From Merdimonas faecis (lineage in GTDB: Bacteria; Bacillota; Clostridia; Lachnospirales; Lachnospiraceae): a stretch of 64,000 nucleotides of DNA. The notes below the pieces were generated by a model. It searched no databases and was not told the origin of the DNA. It was given only the letters and a program-made list of their open reading frames with translations. Positions 1 through 12,361 of the stretch are shown one piece after another. The stretch's first letter is position 1. Every line of letters begins with the position of its first letter. The DNA lies in contig NZ_MIEH01000008.1 of assembly GCF_001754075.1 (NCBI RefSeq), positions 1 to 64,000 of the forward strand, written 5' to 3'. Made by a program: the position numbers and the translations under genes.

Positions 1-102
<102 letters not shown>

Positions 103-285
103 TTTTCTCTCGGTCCAGGAAAAACTACTCGCTTTTCCTATCCCGTTACTTACTGTTTTTGGGTCGGCATCTTCCGATGCCTTTCTCTGAATTATTCTTC
201 TCAAAAGAATCTTCAGGGTCGTTGTCTATTATTTAGTTATCAAAGTTCTTGGTGTTTTGCTGTCTCTCAACGAGTCAGCTTAAAC

Positions 286-314
286 ATAATACCATCAATT
301 ACCATGAGTGTCAA
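286..314 (-). promoter_or_regulatory. rRNA operon promoter
   Basis: On the minus strand, TTGACA (309-314) and TATTAT (286-291) are separated by exactly 17 nt, a near-consensus sigma-A promoter. It reads into the 16S gene through a leader of about 180 nt (103-285), in which I see no gene. Confidence 0.85.
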
Positions 315-420
315 GACTATTTTTTATCTTTTTTCACTTTTTTCAACATGATTTTTCCGGTACTACAAATTGTTTTGTCTTTGAGTTTTTCATACAAGAT
401 ATAGTCTCTATCTCTTCCAT

Positions 421-453
421 AAAAAACTGTCTGAAACCATTTGTTCCAGACAG
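421..453 (-). terminator. Rho-independent terminator after tRNA-Ser
   Basis: On the minus strand, stem CTGTCTG/CAGACAG (447-453 with 427-433) is followed by a run of T (421-426). It lies 16 nt downstream of the tRNA-Ser 3' end and so separates that gene from the rRNA promoter region. Confidence 0.8.
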
Positions 454-468
454 CCATCAAAGACTTAA

Positions 469-556
469 CGGAGAAAGAGGGATTTGAACCCTCGCGCCGG
501 TTGCCCGACCTACACCCTTAGCAGGGGCGCCTCTTCAGCCTCTTGAGTATTTCTCC
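469..556 (-). tRNA. tRNA-Ser(GCT)
   Basis: The 88-nt minus-strand sequence folds as a class II tRNA: acceptor GGAGAAA/TTTCTCC, anticodon loop CTGCTAA with anticodon GCT (520-522), a long variable arm (GTCGGGCAACCGGC region) and TTCAAATC in the T loop. Discriminator base is G and no CCA is encoded. The long variable arm plus GCT identifies it as the serine tRNA for AGC/AGU codons. Confidence 0.95.
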
Positions 557-608
557 AGCAAAAGTTATTATACTAGAGGAATTTTGTATTGTCAATCTTT
601 TTTTGCTT

Positions 609-1322
609 CTACTTTATGTTTTCATTAATAACCTTTTGAATCCTACATTTAACCTCGGCTGCAATTTCCGTTGTTTTCATAGTTTGGTACTCTTCATAAT
701 AAATAGGTTCCAGGAAATGAACCTGCACGGTAACCGGATTAATCGTGTTTGTATCAAATGGTTTAAAGGAATCAATCAAAGCTACGGGAACGATCGGACA
801 TTTTGCTTTTGTTGCAGATTTAAAGCTTCCTCCCTTAAATTCACCGACCTTATTGCCATTTTTTGATCTGGTTCCTTCTGCAAATATTAAGTAGTTTCTT
901 CCTCTTTTTACTTCCTCAGTTACATGCACGATTACCTGCATTGCCTGCCTGACATCTTCCCGGTCAAGCATATAAGCCTTCATACATGCAAACACCTGCT
1001 TCAGAAACTGTATGTTGGCAATCTCCTTTTTCGCAACCACAGAAAACGGCCTGGGACACGCTTCAATAATTGCCAGAACATCATAAAGACCCTGGTGATT
1101 TGGGAAAAACATAAACCCGTTATCTTTAGGAAGATTCTCCGCGCCATGCACGTCGATTTTAACATTACCACCTTTGTTTGCGTGCAAAGTAATAAAACGC
1201 AGCATTTTGTATTGCTCTTCTTCGGTATATTTCTCAGTATGCTTTGCGTGATAACATAATTTTATCCACATCCAGGGGACTAAAACTATATTTTTTATCA
1301 CCATTAATAGTATTCTTTTCAT
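609..1322 (-). CDS. plsC: 1-acyl-sn-glycerol-3-phosphate acyltransferase (PlsC)
   Basis: The 237-aa protein adds the second acyl chain to lysophosphatidic acid in membrane phospholipid synthesis. It carries the family's NHQGLYD box (HX4D catalytic dyad, about residue 75), the FAEGTRS glycerol-phosphate-binding motif (about residue 150) and a later CPIVPVAL segment. A hydrophobic N-terminus (residues 1-25) suggests membrane association. The length is normal for bacterial PlsC. An AGGAGAAG ribosome site precedes the ATG. It appears monocistronic; a GGGGAC hairpin lies immediately upstream at 1341-1384. The exact acyl donor (acyl-ACP or acyl-CoA) cannot be told from sequence. Confidence 0.9.
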   Translation of the reverse strand: MKRILLMVIKNIVLVPWMWIKLCYHAKHTEKYTEEEQYKMLRFITLHANKGGNVKIDVHGAENLPKDNGFMFFPNHQGLYDVLAIIEACPRPFSVVAKKEIANIQFLKQVFACMKAYMLDREDVRQAMQVIVHVTEEVKRGRNYLIFAEGTRSKNGNKVGEFKGGSFKSATKAKCPIVPVALIDSFKPFDTNTINPVTVQVHFLEPIYYEEYQTMKTTEIAAEVKCRIQKVINENIK

Positions 1323-1340
1323 TTCTTCTCCTTTATCATT

Positions 1341-1384
1341 TCATTGGGGACGGGGGATTTTCGGAAATCCCCCGTCCCCAATGA
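1341..1384. repeat. GGGGACGGGGG hairpin element (subtype A, copy 1)
   Basis: Near-perfect palindrome with arms TCATTGGGGACGGGGGATTT and the complement, and a 4-nt centre. One of nine related hairpins in this window. It lies between the divergent plsC and the 1574 gene, 15 bp from a TTATCCACA box. No T-run follows on either strand, so it is not a typical terminator. Confidence 0.85.
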
Positions 1385-1398
1385 TCATTCTACCATAC

Positions 1399-1482
1399 TT
1401 ATCCACATTTAATCCACAATGATTTTCCACTTTCTGAGTAATATTATAAAAATTTATATGGTCTTGAATTGAATTATCCACA
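1399..1482. other. DnaA-box-like 9-mers in plsC upstream region
   Basis: Perfect TTATCCACA occurs at 1399-1407 and 1474-1482, with a variant AATCCACAA at 1411-1419. They sit between two subtype A hairpins and about 9 kb from the main origin clusters. A weak promoter-like ...TTGAAT...TATAAA stretch overlaps the second box. Function (DnaA-titrating or regulatory) is inferred only. Confidence 0.5.
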
Positions 1483-1524
1483 TTATTGATATAAAATGTT
1501 AATAAAATGACGAGAAATATTCAA

Positions 1525-1560
1525 TGGGGACGGGGGATTTCTGAAAATCCCCCGTCCCCA
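1525..1560. repeat. GGGGACGGGGG hairpin element (subtype A, copy 2)
   Basis: Palindrome TGGGGACGGGGGATTT / AAATCCCCCGTCCCCA with a short centre. It ends 2 nt before the AAGGAGG ribosome-binding site of the gene starting at 1574, so a hairpin in the mRNA leader would sit directly against the translation start. Confidence 0.85.
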
Positions 1561-1573
1561 AAAGGAGGCTATC

Positions 1574-2032
1574 ATGACTACTAATATTAATATGGAACAA
1601 CTTCAAAATGATGCGGTGGAAATTTTCCATCAGGGATTTGCCTGTTCGGAGTCGGTGATCTATGCGATCAAGAAAAATTTTGAGCTGGACATGTCTGATG
1701 ATGCGATCGCCATGAGCTCTGGTTTCCCGTGGGGGCTTGGCGGCGGCGGATGTATCTGCGGCGCACTGGCTGGTGCGACAATGTGCATCGGATATTTCTT
1801 TGGCCGCAAAACACCCGGTGATCCGAAGATCAACCGCTGCTTTGCCATGACGAATGAGCTGCATGACTATTTTAAAGAAACCTGCGGAGGCACCTGCTGC
1901 CGTGTCCTGACCAGAGGCATGGAGAAAAATTCTCCGGAGCGCAAGGCTCAATGTACAAAATTTGTTTCTCTAACCGTAAAGAAAACGGCTGAGATCATTC
2001 TTCGTGAGCTTGAAAAAGATGAAGAAAAATAG
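1574..2032 (+). CDS. C_GCAxxG_C_C family protein
   Basis: The 152-aa protein belongs to the cysteine-rich C_GCAxxG_C_C family found in anaerobes; its role is not established, but redox or metal binding is usually proposed. Visible landmarks are an N-terminal helix with FACSESV (about residue 22), a glycine-rich GGGGCICGALAGATMCIG block (about 55-72, the name-giving CGALAGA segment) and a CGGTCCRVL motif (about residue 108). The pattern of seven or more conserved cysteines fits a small redox protein. AAGGAGG lies 6 nt before the ATG. The stop overlaps the start of the hexosaminidase gene, suggesting co-transcription. Confidence 0.8.
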   Translation: MTTNINMEQLQNDAVEIFHQGFACSESVIYAIKKNFELDMSDDAIAMSSGFPWGLGGGGCICGALAGATMCIGYFFGRKTPGDPKINRCFAMTNELHDYFKETCGGTCCRVLTRGMEKNSPERKAQCTKFVSLTVKKTAEIILRELEKDEEK

Positions 2033-3269
2033 TTTTTTTCATAAAAGAGCTATCATATTGATCCTGCTTGTTGTCCTTCTTGTGATGTCGGCTTTCCTAT
2101 TTTATCTTTTGATCAAAAAGGATCAATTTGCACCTGGTAAGGATTCTTCTACGGAAGATACTAATACCGGAGACGATTCGGGTGATCAGAAAAGAAGTAC
2201 TGAGGTTTCAGGAGGAGAAGAGCTTGAAAAAAAGATCCAGGCACAGATTTCTGAAATGTCTCTTGAAGAGAAAATATATCAGCTTTTCTTCGTAACACCG
2301 GAAAGTCTGACAGGAGTAGATATGGTCACACAGGCCGGTGATGCAACAAAAACTGCTCTGGAGCAGTATCCAGTGGGCGGGATCATTTATTTTTCACAGA
2401 ATATAGAGAATGAAGAGCAGATAACCACCATGACCAGCAATTCTCAATCCTATAGCAAGATTCCTTTGTTTATCGGAGTAGATGAAGAGGGTGGCTCACT
2501 GGTGGCACGAATCGCAAATAATCCGAATTTTCAAGTGTCAACTTTTCCGGATATGAAGGAGATCGGCGCTTCCGGCGATCCATCCAAAGCTTATGAGGTG
2601 GGATCATCTATCGGTTCTTATCTGAAAAAATATGGATTTAACATGGATTTCGCTCCCGATGCGGATGTTCTCATAAATCCGGAAAATACCGCTATTGGCA
2701 GCCGTTCCTTTGGCAGTGACCCACAACTTGTCTCCCAAATGGTGGCGGAAGAAGTCAGAGGGCTGGAGGAACAGAATGTCACTGCAGTCTTAAAGCATTT
2801 TCCGGGGCATGGAAGCACTGCGGAAGACAGCCACAACGGTGCGGCAGTCGTAAACCGCAGTCTGGATGAGCTTCGCAGCGCCGAATTTCTTCCATTTGAG
2901 GCGGGGATCCAGGCAGGTGCGGATGTGATTATGGTGGGACACCTTCAGGTTCCGCAGGTTATCCCCGACGACACTCCGGCTTCCTTATCTTCCGTCATGA
3001 TTACGGATATTCTGCGGAATGAACTGGGATTTGACGGGCTTGTAATCACAGATTCACTCTCCATGGGTGCGGTGACAGAATATTATACGTCTGCAGAAGC
3101 AGCGGTGATGTGTATCCAAGCTGGTGGCGACATGCTTTTAATACCAGAGGATTTCCACCAAGCTTACCAGGGTGTACTGGATGCAGTCAATAATCAGACT
3201 CTTTCCGAAGAGAGAATCAACGAATCACTGACCAGGATCCTTCGGGTAAAATATAAAAATCTTTCTTAA
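2019..3269 (+). CDS. nagZ: Glycoside hydrolase family 3 beta-N-acetylhexosaminidase, membrane anchored
   Basis: The protein (416 aa from the ATG at 2019) is a GH3 enzyme expected to release beta-linked N-acetylglucosamine from muropeptides during wall recycling. An N-terminal hydrophobic segment (about residues 8-30) followed by an acidic Ser/Thr/Asp-rich linker indicates an anchored extracytoplasmic enzyme. Motifs seen: GVDEEGG, the KHFPGHGST loop that carries the catalytic His of NagZ-type GH3 enzymes, and VITDSLSMGA with the nucleophile Asp. A GTG at 2004 in the same frame is an alternative start; neither has a strong ribosome site. It overlaps the preceding gene by 14 nt. NagZ is a family-level name, not proven substrate. 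Confidence 0.85.
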   Translation: MKKNSFFHKRAIILILLVVLLVMSAFLFYLLIKKDQFAPGKDSSTEDTNTGDDSGDQKRSTEVSGGEELEKKIQAQISEMSLEEKIYQLFFVTPESLTGVDMVTQAGDATKTALEQYPVGGIIYFSQNIENEEQITTMTSNSQSYSKIPLFIGVDEEGGSLVARIANNPNFQVSTFPDMKEIGASGDPSKAYEVGSSIGSYLKKYGFNMDFAPDADVLINPENTAIGSRSFGSDPQLVSQMVAEEVRGLEEQNVTAVLKHFPGHGSTAEDSHNGAAVVNRSLDELRSAEFLPFEAGIQAGADVIMVGHLQVPQVIPDDTPASLSSVMITDILRNELGFDGLVITDSLSMGAVTEYYTSAEAAVMCIQAGGDMLLIPEDFHQAYQGVLDAVNNQTLSEERINESLTRILRVKYKNLS

Positions 3270-3272
3270 TGA

Positions 3273-3314
3273 GGAAGCCTGTCTGAAATCGAATTCAGAC
3301 AGGCTTCCCTTTTT
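3273..3314 (+). terminator. Rho-independent terminator between nagZ and gyrA
   Basis: Inverted repeat GGAAGCCTGTCTGAA / TTCAGACAGGCTTCC followed by CTTTTTC. It lies just after the hexosaminidase stop and 10 nt from the gyrA stop on the other strand, so it may serve both convergent genes. Confidence 0.85.
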
Positions 3315-3323
3315 CATATTTCT

Positions 3324-5825
3324 TTATTCTTCTGTTTCTTCAGTTGCCGGCTCTTCGCCTGCTGTTTCTTCTTCCTCTTCATCGCCTTTTCTGACTTTTG
3401 CGATGCTGGCGACTTTATCACCCTCCGGAAGATTAATCAGCTTCACCCCGGATGTGATCCTGCCAAGAAGCGAAATGCCTTCACATTTCATACGGATGAT
3501 AATTCCTTCCGTATTAATAATCATTATCTCATCATCTTCGTTTATTGCCTTAACGCCAACTACATTTCCAGTCTTTTCCATGATTTTATAGCATTTCACG
3601 CCTTTGCCGCCTCTGTTCTGAGCCGTAAATTCACTGATTGAGGTTCGTTTTCCCATTCCCTTTTCAGAAACGATCAACAGGTCGCTTCCCTGAACGGTAA
3701 GCTGCATACCGATAACCTCATCACGGTCTGCCAGATTGATTCCACGGACACCCATGGATGTTCTTCCGGTCGCGCGTACGTCTTCTTCACTGAACCGGAT
3801 ACACTGGCCGTACTTGGTAGCCAGGATGATCTCCTGCTTTCCGTCTGTAAACTTCACTTCGATCAGCTCATCATCTTCCCTCAGGGTGATGGCTGCCAAA
3901 CCTGTCTTACGCACATTTGCATAATCCTTCAGAGGTGTTTTCTTGATCAGTCCCCTCTTTGTAGCCATGACAAGATAGGAATCATCGTCATATTTTTCAA
4001 TCGGGATGACAGCGCTGATCTTCTCTCCCGGCATCAGCTGCAGGAGATTGATGATGGCTGTTCCTCTGGAGGTACGGCTGGACTCTGGAATCTCATAGCC
4101 CTTCAGCCGGTATACACGCCCGGTGCTGGTAAAGAACATAATAAAGTGATGTGTATTGGACATAAACAACTCTTCCACATAATCCTCGTCCAGCGTCTGC
4201 ATGCCTTTGATTCCCTTTCCGCCTCTGTTCTGGGCCTTAAAGGTATCGTTAGACATCCGCTTGATGTACCCAAGCTTCGTCATAGTGATCACAACATCCT
4301 CTTTCGGGATCAGGTCTTCCATGGATATATCAAATTCATCAAATCCGATAGAAGTTCTTCTTTCATCTCCATATTTATCCCGGATAGCAATAATCTCTTC
4401 CTTGATCACGCCAAGCAGAAGCTTCCGGTCTGCCAGGATCGCCTTCAAACGGCTGATCTGCTCCATCAGCTCTTTGTATTCTGCTTCCAGCTTTTCTCTT
4501 TCCAGACCGGTCAGAGCGCGCAGACGCATATCTACAATAGCCTGTGCCTGAACGTCTGTCAGTTCGAACCGCTCCATCAATTCAGACTTTGCAATCTGCA
4601 CTGTTCTGGATCCACGGATAATACTGATCACTTCATCGATATGATCCAAAGCAACCAGCAGACCTTCCAGAATATGAGCTCTCTCTTCTGCTTTATTCAG
4701 CTCGTATTTTGTCCGACGCGTGATAACTTCTTCCTGATGCTTCAGATAATGATTCAGCATTTCCAAGATATTCATAACCTTGGGCTGATTATTGACAAGA
4801 GCCAGCATGATGACTCCGAAGGTATCCTGGAGCTGCGTATGTTTGTATAACTGGTTCAAAAGGACATTTGCATTCACATCCTTGCGAAGCTCAATGACCA
4901 CTCTCATGCCTTCCCGGCTGGACTGATCGCTTAAGTCTGTGATGCCGTCGATCTTTTTATCTCTTACCATCTCAGCGATCTTCTCAATGAGACGCGCTTT
5001 GTTGACCATATAAGGAAGCTCCGTCACAATGATGCGGCTCTTTCCATTCGGCATGGTTTCAATATCTGTCACCGCGCGCACCCGGATCTTGCCCCGGCCG
5101 GTGCGATAAGCCTCTTCAATTCCTCTTGTCCCGAGGATCATGCCTCCTGTCGGAAAATCAGGCCCTTTGATAATGCCTAAAATTTCCTCTATAGTGGTCT
5201 CTTCTTTATCCTCCAGCTGGTTATCAATAATTTTGACTACCGCGTTGATTACTTCCGTCAGATTGTGAGGCGGAATATTGGTGGCCATACCAACAGCGAT
5301 ACCAGAAGTACCGTTTACCAGAAGATTTGGAAATCTTGCCGGCAGTACGGACGGCTCTTTCTCTGTCTCATCAAAGTTCGGTACAAAATCTACCGTATCT
5401 TTATTGATGTCCGCAATCATCTCCATGGATATCTTGCTAAGCCTTGCCTCTGTATAACGCATGGCCGCAGCTCCGTCTCCATCCACAGAACCAAAGTTTC
5501 CATGGCCGTCCACCAACGGATATCTGGTAGACCAGTCCTGAGCCAGGTTAACCAAAGCTCCGTAGATAGAACTGTCACCGTGGGGGTGGTATTTACCCAT
5601 GGTATCACCGACGATACGCGCACATTTTCTGTGGGGCTTATCCGGTCCGTTATTCAGCTCGATCATAGAGTGGAGAATCCTTCGCTGTACCGGCTTCAGA
5701 CCGTCTCTGACGTCCGGCAGAGCACGAGACGCGATGACACTCATGGCATAATCGATATAGGAGGTTTCCATCGTCTTTTTCAGGTCCACTTCGTGGACTT
5801 TATCAAAAATATTATCTTCCATCAT
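3324..5825 (-). CDS. gyrA: DNA gyrase subunit A
   Basis: The 833-aa subunit carries DNA breakage and rejoining for gyrase. The active-site Tyr is in [10 protein letters not shown] (Tyr124, equivalent to E. coli Tyr122). The C-terminal half has the beta-pinwheel repeats with two GyrA-box-like motifs, QNRGGKG, before an acidic tail. The quinolone-resistance region reads GDSSIYG: the Ser83 equivalent is kept, but the Asp87 equivalent is Gly89. Two adjacent ATGs (5825 and 5822) follow AGGAGG; the second has the better spacing. It lies 8 nt downstream of gyrB in the dnaA-dnaN-yaaA-recF-gyrB-gyrA series, the usual Firmicutes order. Confidence 0.98.
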   Translation of the reverse strand: MMEDNIFDKVHEVDLKKTMETSYIDYAMSVIASRALPDVRDGLKPVQRRILHSMIELNNGPDKPHRKCARIVGDTMGKYHPHGDSSIYGALVNLAQDWSTRYPLVDGHGNFGSVDGDGAAAMRYTEARLSKISMEMIADINKDTVDFVPNFDETEKEPSVLPARFPNLLVNGTSGIAVGMATNIPPHNLTEVINAVVKIIDNQLEDKEETTIEEILGIIKGPDFPTGGMILGTRGIEEAYRTGRGKIRVRAVTDIETMPNGKSRIIVTELPYMVNKARLIEKIAEMVRDKKIDGITDLSDQSSREGMRVVIELRKDVNANVLLNQLYKHTQLQDTFGVIMLALVNNQPKVMNILEMLNHYLKHQEEVITRRTKYELNKAEERAHILEGLLVALDHIDEVISIIRGSRTVQIAKSELMERFELTDVQAQAIVDMRLRALTGLEREKLEAEYKELMEQISRLKAILADRKLLLGVIKEEIIAIRDKYGDERRTSIGFDEFDISMEDLIPKEDVVITMTKLGYIKRMSNDTFKAQNRGGKGIKGMQTLDEDYVEELFMSNTHHFIMFFTSTGRVYRLKGYEIPESSRTSRGTAIINLLQLMPGEKISAVIPIEKYDDDSYLVMATKRGLIKKTPLKDYANVRKTGLAAITLREDDELIEVKFTDGKQEIILATKYGQCIRFSEEDVRATGRTSMGVRGINLADRDEVIGMQLTVQGSDLLIVSEKGMGKRTSISEFTAQNRGGKGVKCYKIMEKTGNVVGVKAINEDDEIMIINTEGIIIRMKCEGISLLGRITSGVKLINLPEGDKVASIAKVRKGDEEEEETAGEEPATEETEE

Positions 5826-5833
5826 CTATCCTC

Positions 5834-8859
<3,026 letters not shown>

Positions 8860-8870
<11 letters not shown>

Positions 8871-9066
8871 TTTTAATTTCTTCCCCGTTAAAAGTTACCA
8901 AATCGCCGGCATACAGCTTTTTGCCACGTCTGGATTCAACCTCTCCATTGACCAGAACCTTTCCTTCCTGGATCACTTCTTTTGCCTCGGCTCCTGATTC
9001 CACCAGTCCGGCGGCTTTTAAAGCCTGACCAAGCTTGATAAATTCATCTTTTAAAGTTATTTTCAT
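8860..9066 (-). CDS. yaaA: S4 domain protein YaaA
   Basis: A 68-aa protein made almost wholly of an S4-type RNA-binding fold (LGQALKAAGLVESGAEAKEVIQEGKVLVNGE). In Firmicutes this small gene sits between dnaN and recF, as here, and is often called yaaA or rlbA; it has been linked to ribosome assembly in B. subtilis. It begins 15 nt after dnaN and overlaps recF by 11 nt. Confidence 0.9.
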
Positions 9067-9081
9067 TCCCCAATTACTCCT

Positions 9082-10191
9082 TTAGACAGCTGCATTAAAG
9101 TTTACAGGAAGAATCAGATAAATATAGCTTTCCTCCTCATCCTTGATAAAGCAGGGCGCCTTTGCATTCATCAGATACAGGGTAACCTCTTCATCGTCAA
9201 TAACCCTTAATGCATCGATCAAAAACTTGGGATTAAAGCCGATCAAGAGATCCTTTCCTTCTTTTGCGATTTCAATTTCATCGTTCATGGAGCCGATCTG
9301 AGATTTCATCCTAAGCTCCATCAGCTCATCGCCGATCTGAATGATAATCGGCTTTTTATCTCCTTCTTTGATCAGAAGAGTTGCACGGTCAATACAATTC
9401 AGAAGCTCTTTTTTATTGATCTTTACCTTCGTCTCATAATCACTTGACAGCATCTGGTCGATCTTAAAATAGTCTCCCTCGATCAGTCTGGATACTACGA
9501 CCGTGTTGTCAAATTCAAATACGATGTGGTTGCTGGTATAAGAAATGCTGACCATACTCTCAGCCTCTCCGGAAAGAATCTTACTGATCTCTATCAGCGT
9601 TTTTCCCGGAACGATCAGCTTTTTATCTGCAGCTTCTTCTTTCAGTTCAATCCTTCGGATGGAAATACGGTGTCCATCCAGAGAAACAACTCTTAAAACA
9701 TTATTCCTGATTTCAAATAATTCTCCGCCCATCATCTTATTGCTCTCAGAATCTGAAATTGAGAAGATGGTCTGGCGGATTACTTCTTTCAGCGTAAACT
9801 GAGAGATCTCAATAGAATTTTCCTTCTCGATGACCGGAAGGTATGAAAATTCTTCTCCCGGTTTTCCGGAAATGTCAAATTTTGCCTTTTCACAGGTAAT
9901 CACTGTCTGCAGGCGGTCGTCTGTTTCAATCGTGATATCACTGTCCGGGAGCTTGCGTACAATTTCAGAAAAGATCCTTGCATCAATAGCGATCATTCCT
10001 CTGTCCACGATCTCTCCCTCTATCTCTGTCTGTATCCCCAGTTCCATATCGTTTGCAGTCAACCTTATAATATCCATTGTTGCATCGATCAGGATACATT
10101 CCAGGATAGGCATGGTTGTTTTTGAAGGAACTGCCTTGGATACAATGCTGACACCTTTTACCAGATTTGATTTATTACAGATGATTTTCAT
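9082..10191 (-). CDS. dnaN: DNA polymerase III beta sliding clamp
   Basis: The 369-aa clamp forms the dimeric ring tethering DNA polymerase III to DNA. It begins MKIICNKSNLVKGVSIVSKAVPSKTTMPILECILID, the typical clamp N-terminus, and shows three similar domains. The C-terminus departs slightly from the usual M-P-M-R-stop region (LILPVNFNAAV). It lies downstream of dnaA with a box-rich origin segment between them. Confidence 0.97.
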   Translation of the reverse strand: MKIICNKSNLVKGVSIVSKAVPSKTTMPILECILIDATMDIIRLTANDMELGIQTEIEGEIVDRGMIAIDARIFSEIVRKLPDSDITIETDDRLQTVITCEKAKFDISGKPGEEFSYLPVIEKENSIEISQFTLKEVIRQTIFSISDSESNKMMGGELFEIRNNVLRVVSLDGHRISIRRIELKEEAADKKLIVPGKTLIEISKILSGEAESMVSISYTSNHIVFEFDNTVVVSRLIEGDYFKIDQMLSSDYETKVKINKKELLNCIDRATLLIKEGDKKPIIIQIGDELMELRMKSQIGSMNDEIEIAKEGKDLLIGFNPKFLIDALRVIDDEEVTLYLMNAKAPCFIKDEEESYIYLILPVNFNAAV

Positions 10192-10450
10192 AATGTGTAT
10201 AACTCCTTTCGCATGGCGCGTATAGATTTATATATGATTTTATTCCGTATTACTCGTATTAGGGGCTGTGGATAAGTGGAAAACTATGTCCAGCCCTCTG
10301 TTTTCAAGTGTTTGCCGTTTTGAAATCTCTGTGGATTTCTCTGGGAATTTTTGTGGATGATGTTGGGAAAACTTTTTCCGGATATGTGGATAAAAATATT
10401 TTCCAAAGTTATCCAGCGTTTTCCCCGGCTTATCCACATAGTTATTCACA
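10192..10450. other. oriC: oriC segment between dnaA and dnaN
   Basis: A 259-bp non-coding region with DnaA boxes. Perfect 9-mers are at 10267-10275, 10385-10393 (TGTGGATAA) and 10430-10438 (TTATCCACA). Near matches are at 10330-10338, 10352-10360, 10409-10417 and 10442-10450, the last touching the dnaA stop. AT-rich blocks at 10225-10262 (ATATATGATTTTATTCCG) and 10391-10402 could be unwinding sites. The dnaA-dnaN gap is the unwinding side of the bipartite origin in B. subtilis. An open frame at 10240-10449 is not supported as a gene. Confidence 0.85.
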
Positions 10451-11836
10451 TTAGGCGGGATTAATTTTCTTCCTTATTATATTAATGGTATTGCTTAAGG
10501 TCTCGTCTTCTTTTTCTTCCGCGGCAATCTTTTCAATGCCGTATTTGATCGTAGAATGATCCTTTCCTCCAAGAACAACACCAATAGCCTTCAGGGAGGA
10601 TTCGGTCATGGTACGGATCAGATACATGGAGATCTGCCGTGGATTTGCAATATCCGCGTTTCGTTTGTTACTCTTTAAGTCAGCCACTGTAATTCCAAAG
10701 TGGTCTGCCACAATATCCAGAATAAGCTCCGGGGTTACTTCCCTCTTATTTTCAGAAGAGATAATATCTTTTAATGCTTCTGCAGCAAGAGGAATGTCGA
10801 TCTCGCCTTCATGGTTCAGCTTGTAAAGCGCTATCAGTTTATTTAAGGAACCTTCCAGCTCTCTGATATTTGTTTTTACATTTTCTGCAATGTACTTCAG
10901 TACATCTTTCGGTATATTGTATTTTTCCAGCTGATCCAGTTCGATCTTTTTCTGAAGGATCGCCATACGGGTCTCATAATTTGGTGCAGAGATATCTGCA
11001 ATCAGTCCCCACTCAAACCGGGTACGGAGCCTTGCCTCCAAAGTCTCGATATCCTTTGGCGGCTTATCACTGGAAATGATGATCTGTTTTCCGGACGTAT
11101 GTAAGTGGTTAAAGGTATGGAAGAATTCTTCCTGTGTACTTTCTTTTCCAATGATAAACTGGATATCATCGATGAGAAGTACATCATTATTCCTGTATTT
11201 GTCCCTGAATTTGGAGATAGCGGATTCATTTCCGGATGTTTTCCCCATCTTCAGAGCTTCGATCAGTTCATTGGTAAATGTCTCGCTGGTTACATAAAGT
11301 ACCTTTTTCTTTGGATTCTTGTCCAGGATGAAGTGTGCAATGGAATGCATCAGATGGGTCTTTCCAAGACCGACGCCTCCATATAAGAACAGCGGATTAT
11401 ATACTTCTCCAGGAGATTCTGCTACTGCCAGTGAAGCGGCATGTGCAAAATTATTATTTCCGCCGACGACAAAGGTATCAAAAGTATACTTTGGATTCAG
11501 TCCTGCTTTTTCGGCGGCAGATTTGGTTCTTTTCTTTGTCATGGATTCAGAAGGTTTGCTCTGGAGCTCTTCCAGAACATTATCATCTTCCGATATAAAA
11601 CGGATTTCATATTCTTCGCCTGTGATATCTGCGATACATACTTTTAAAGGAAGAAGATATTTCTTTTCAATATATTCCACACTGGAATTCGTATTCACTA
11701 AAATGATCACGGTATCATCGATCACATCATAGACCTTTAAGGGACGGATCCAGGTCGTGAAAGATACATTGGATAAATCGTGCTCTACCTTAAGATGTTC
11801 AATGATTTCTTCCCATTTTTCCTGTACAATATTCAT
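10451..11836 (-). CDS. dnaA: Chromosomal replication initiator DnaA
   Basis: The 461-aa AAA+ initiator binds the 9-mer boxes on either side of the gene and opens the origin. Domain I covers about residues 1-85, a short linker follows, then AAA+ (Walker A GGVGLGKTH, Walker B LLIDDIQFI) and the C-terminal DNA-binding domain with the signature DHSTIKYGIEKI. Length is normal. Boxes at 11938-12055 overlap its likely promoter region, so autorepression is expected from what is known in other bacteria. Confidence 0.98.
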   Translation of the reverse strand: MNIVQEKWEEIIEHLKVEHDLSNVSFTTWIRPLKVYDVIDDTVIILVNTNSSVEYIEKKYLLPLKVCIADITGEEYEIRFISEDDNVLEELQSKPSESMTKKRTKSAAEKAGLNPKYTFDTFVVGGNNNFAHAASLAVAESPGEVYNPLFLYGGVGLGKTHLMHSIAHFILDKNPKKKVLYVTSETFTNELIEALKMGKTSGNESAISKFRDKYRNNDVLLIDDIQFIIGKESTQEEFFHTFNHLHTSGKQIIISSDKPPKDIETLEARLRTRFEWGLIADISAPNYETRMAILQKKIELDQLEKYNIPKDVLKYIAENVKTNIRELEGSLNKLIALYKLNHEGEIDIPLAAEALKDIISSENKREVTPELILDIVADHFGITVADLKSNKRNADIANPRQISMYLIRTMTESSLKAIGVVLGGKDHSTIKYGIEKIAAEEKEDETLSNTINIIRKKINPA

Positions 11837-11925
11837 GGTAAATAACTCCTAATCTTTACAATATCATAGGTTCAAACATAAAAACCCACTCTTAATTATT
11901 CTACATCAAAATACAGATTTAGGCA

Positions 11926-12060
11926 ATGTTTAATCCATGTGGATAACTTTATACACAGAAGAAAAACCAGTTTCAAAGGGAAAATCTATGTAAAATTTTT
12001 AATATCCACATGTTATCCACGCGTTTTCCCGGTGTTATCCACATTTTGTGGATAAATAAT
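11926..12060. other. oriC: oriC segment between dnaA and rpmH
   Basis: DnaA boxes cluster in the 339-bp dnaA-rpmH gap. TGTGGATAA is at 11938-11946 and 12047-12055, TTATCCACA at 12035-12043. Variants are TTATACACA 11949-11957, ATATCCACA 12002-12010 and TTATCCACG 12013-12021. With the boxes downstream of dnaA this gives a bipartite origin like that of B. subtilis. Transcription diverges here: dnaA to the left, rpmH to the right. Confidence 0.88.
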
Positions 12061-12083
12061 ATTTAGAAAAATCGGCGAAGACC

Positions 12084-12112
12084 TTGACTTTATAGGCCTT
12101 TTTGCATATAAT
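12084..12112 (+). promoter_or_regulatory. rpmH operon promoter
   Basis: TTGACT (12084-12089), 17-nt spacer, TATAAT (12107-12112): a strong sigma-A promoter about 60 nt before the rpmH start, immediately rightward of the last DnaA box. Confidence 0.85.
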
Positions 12113-12175
12113 CAAAAATGTGTCTTTATGAAATATAGGGAAAATCCCTTGCAAAATATAAGGAGGTGGATATCT

Positions 12176-12310
12176 ATGAAAATGACATTCCAGCCAAAAA
12201 AAAGACAGAGATCTAAGGTTCATGGATTCAGAGCAAGAATGAAGACCGCAGGTGGAAGAAAAGTTCTTGCAGCAAGAAGAGCAAAAGGAAGAAAGAAATT
12301 ATCAGCGTAG
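12176..12310 (+). CDS. rpmH: 50S ribosomal protein L34
   Basis: The 44-aa basic protein [20 protein letters not shown]... is the full, canonical L34. The start at 12176 follows AAGGAGGTG with good spacing; an in-frame ATG further upstream would add 16 residues unlike any L34. It heads the rightward operon from the origin, followed by rnpA. Confidence 0.97.
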   Translation: MKMTFQPKKRQRSKVHGFRARMKTAGGRKVLAARRAKGRKKLSA

Positions 12311-12335
12311 GCCGCATATATGTGGCCTTTTCTTC
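12310..12335 (+). terminator. Terminator or attenuator after rpmH
   Basis: Stem GGCCGCATA/TATGTGGCC followed by TTTTCTTC, starting at the last base of the rpmH stop. The rnpA gene follows only 27 nt later, so partial read-through (more L34 than RNase P protein) is a reasonable inference. Confidence 0.7.
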
Positions 12336-12361
12336 TCTAAAAATTGGGAGAAATATGAGTA

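Noticed and set aside
10240-10449. Small minus-strand frame in the dnaA-dnaN gap
   Set aside because: It consists of DnaA boxes and has no ribosome site; this is origin DNA.
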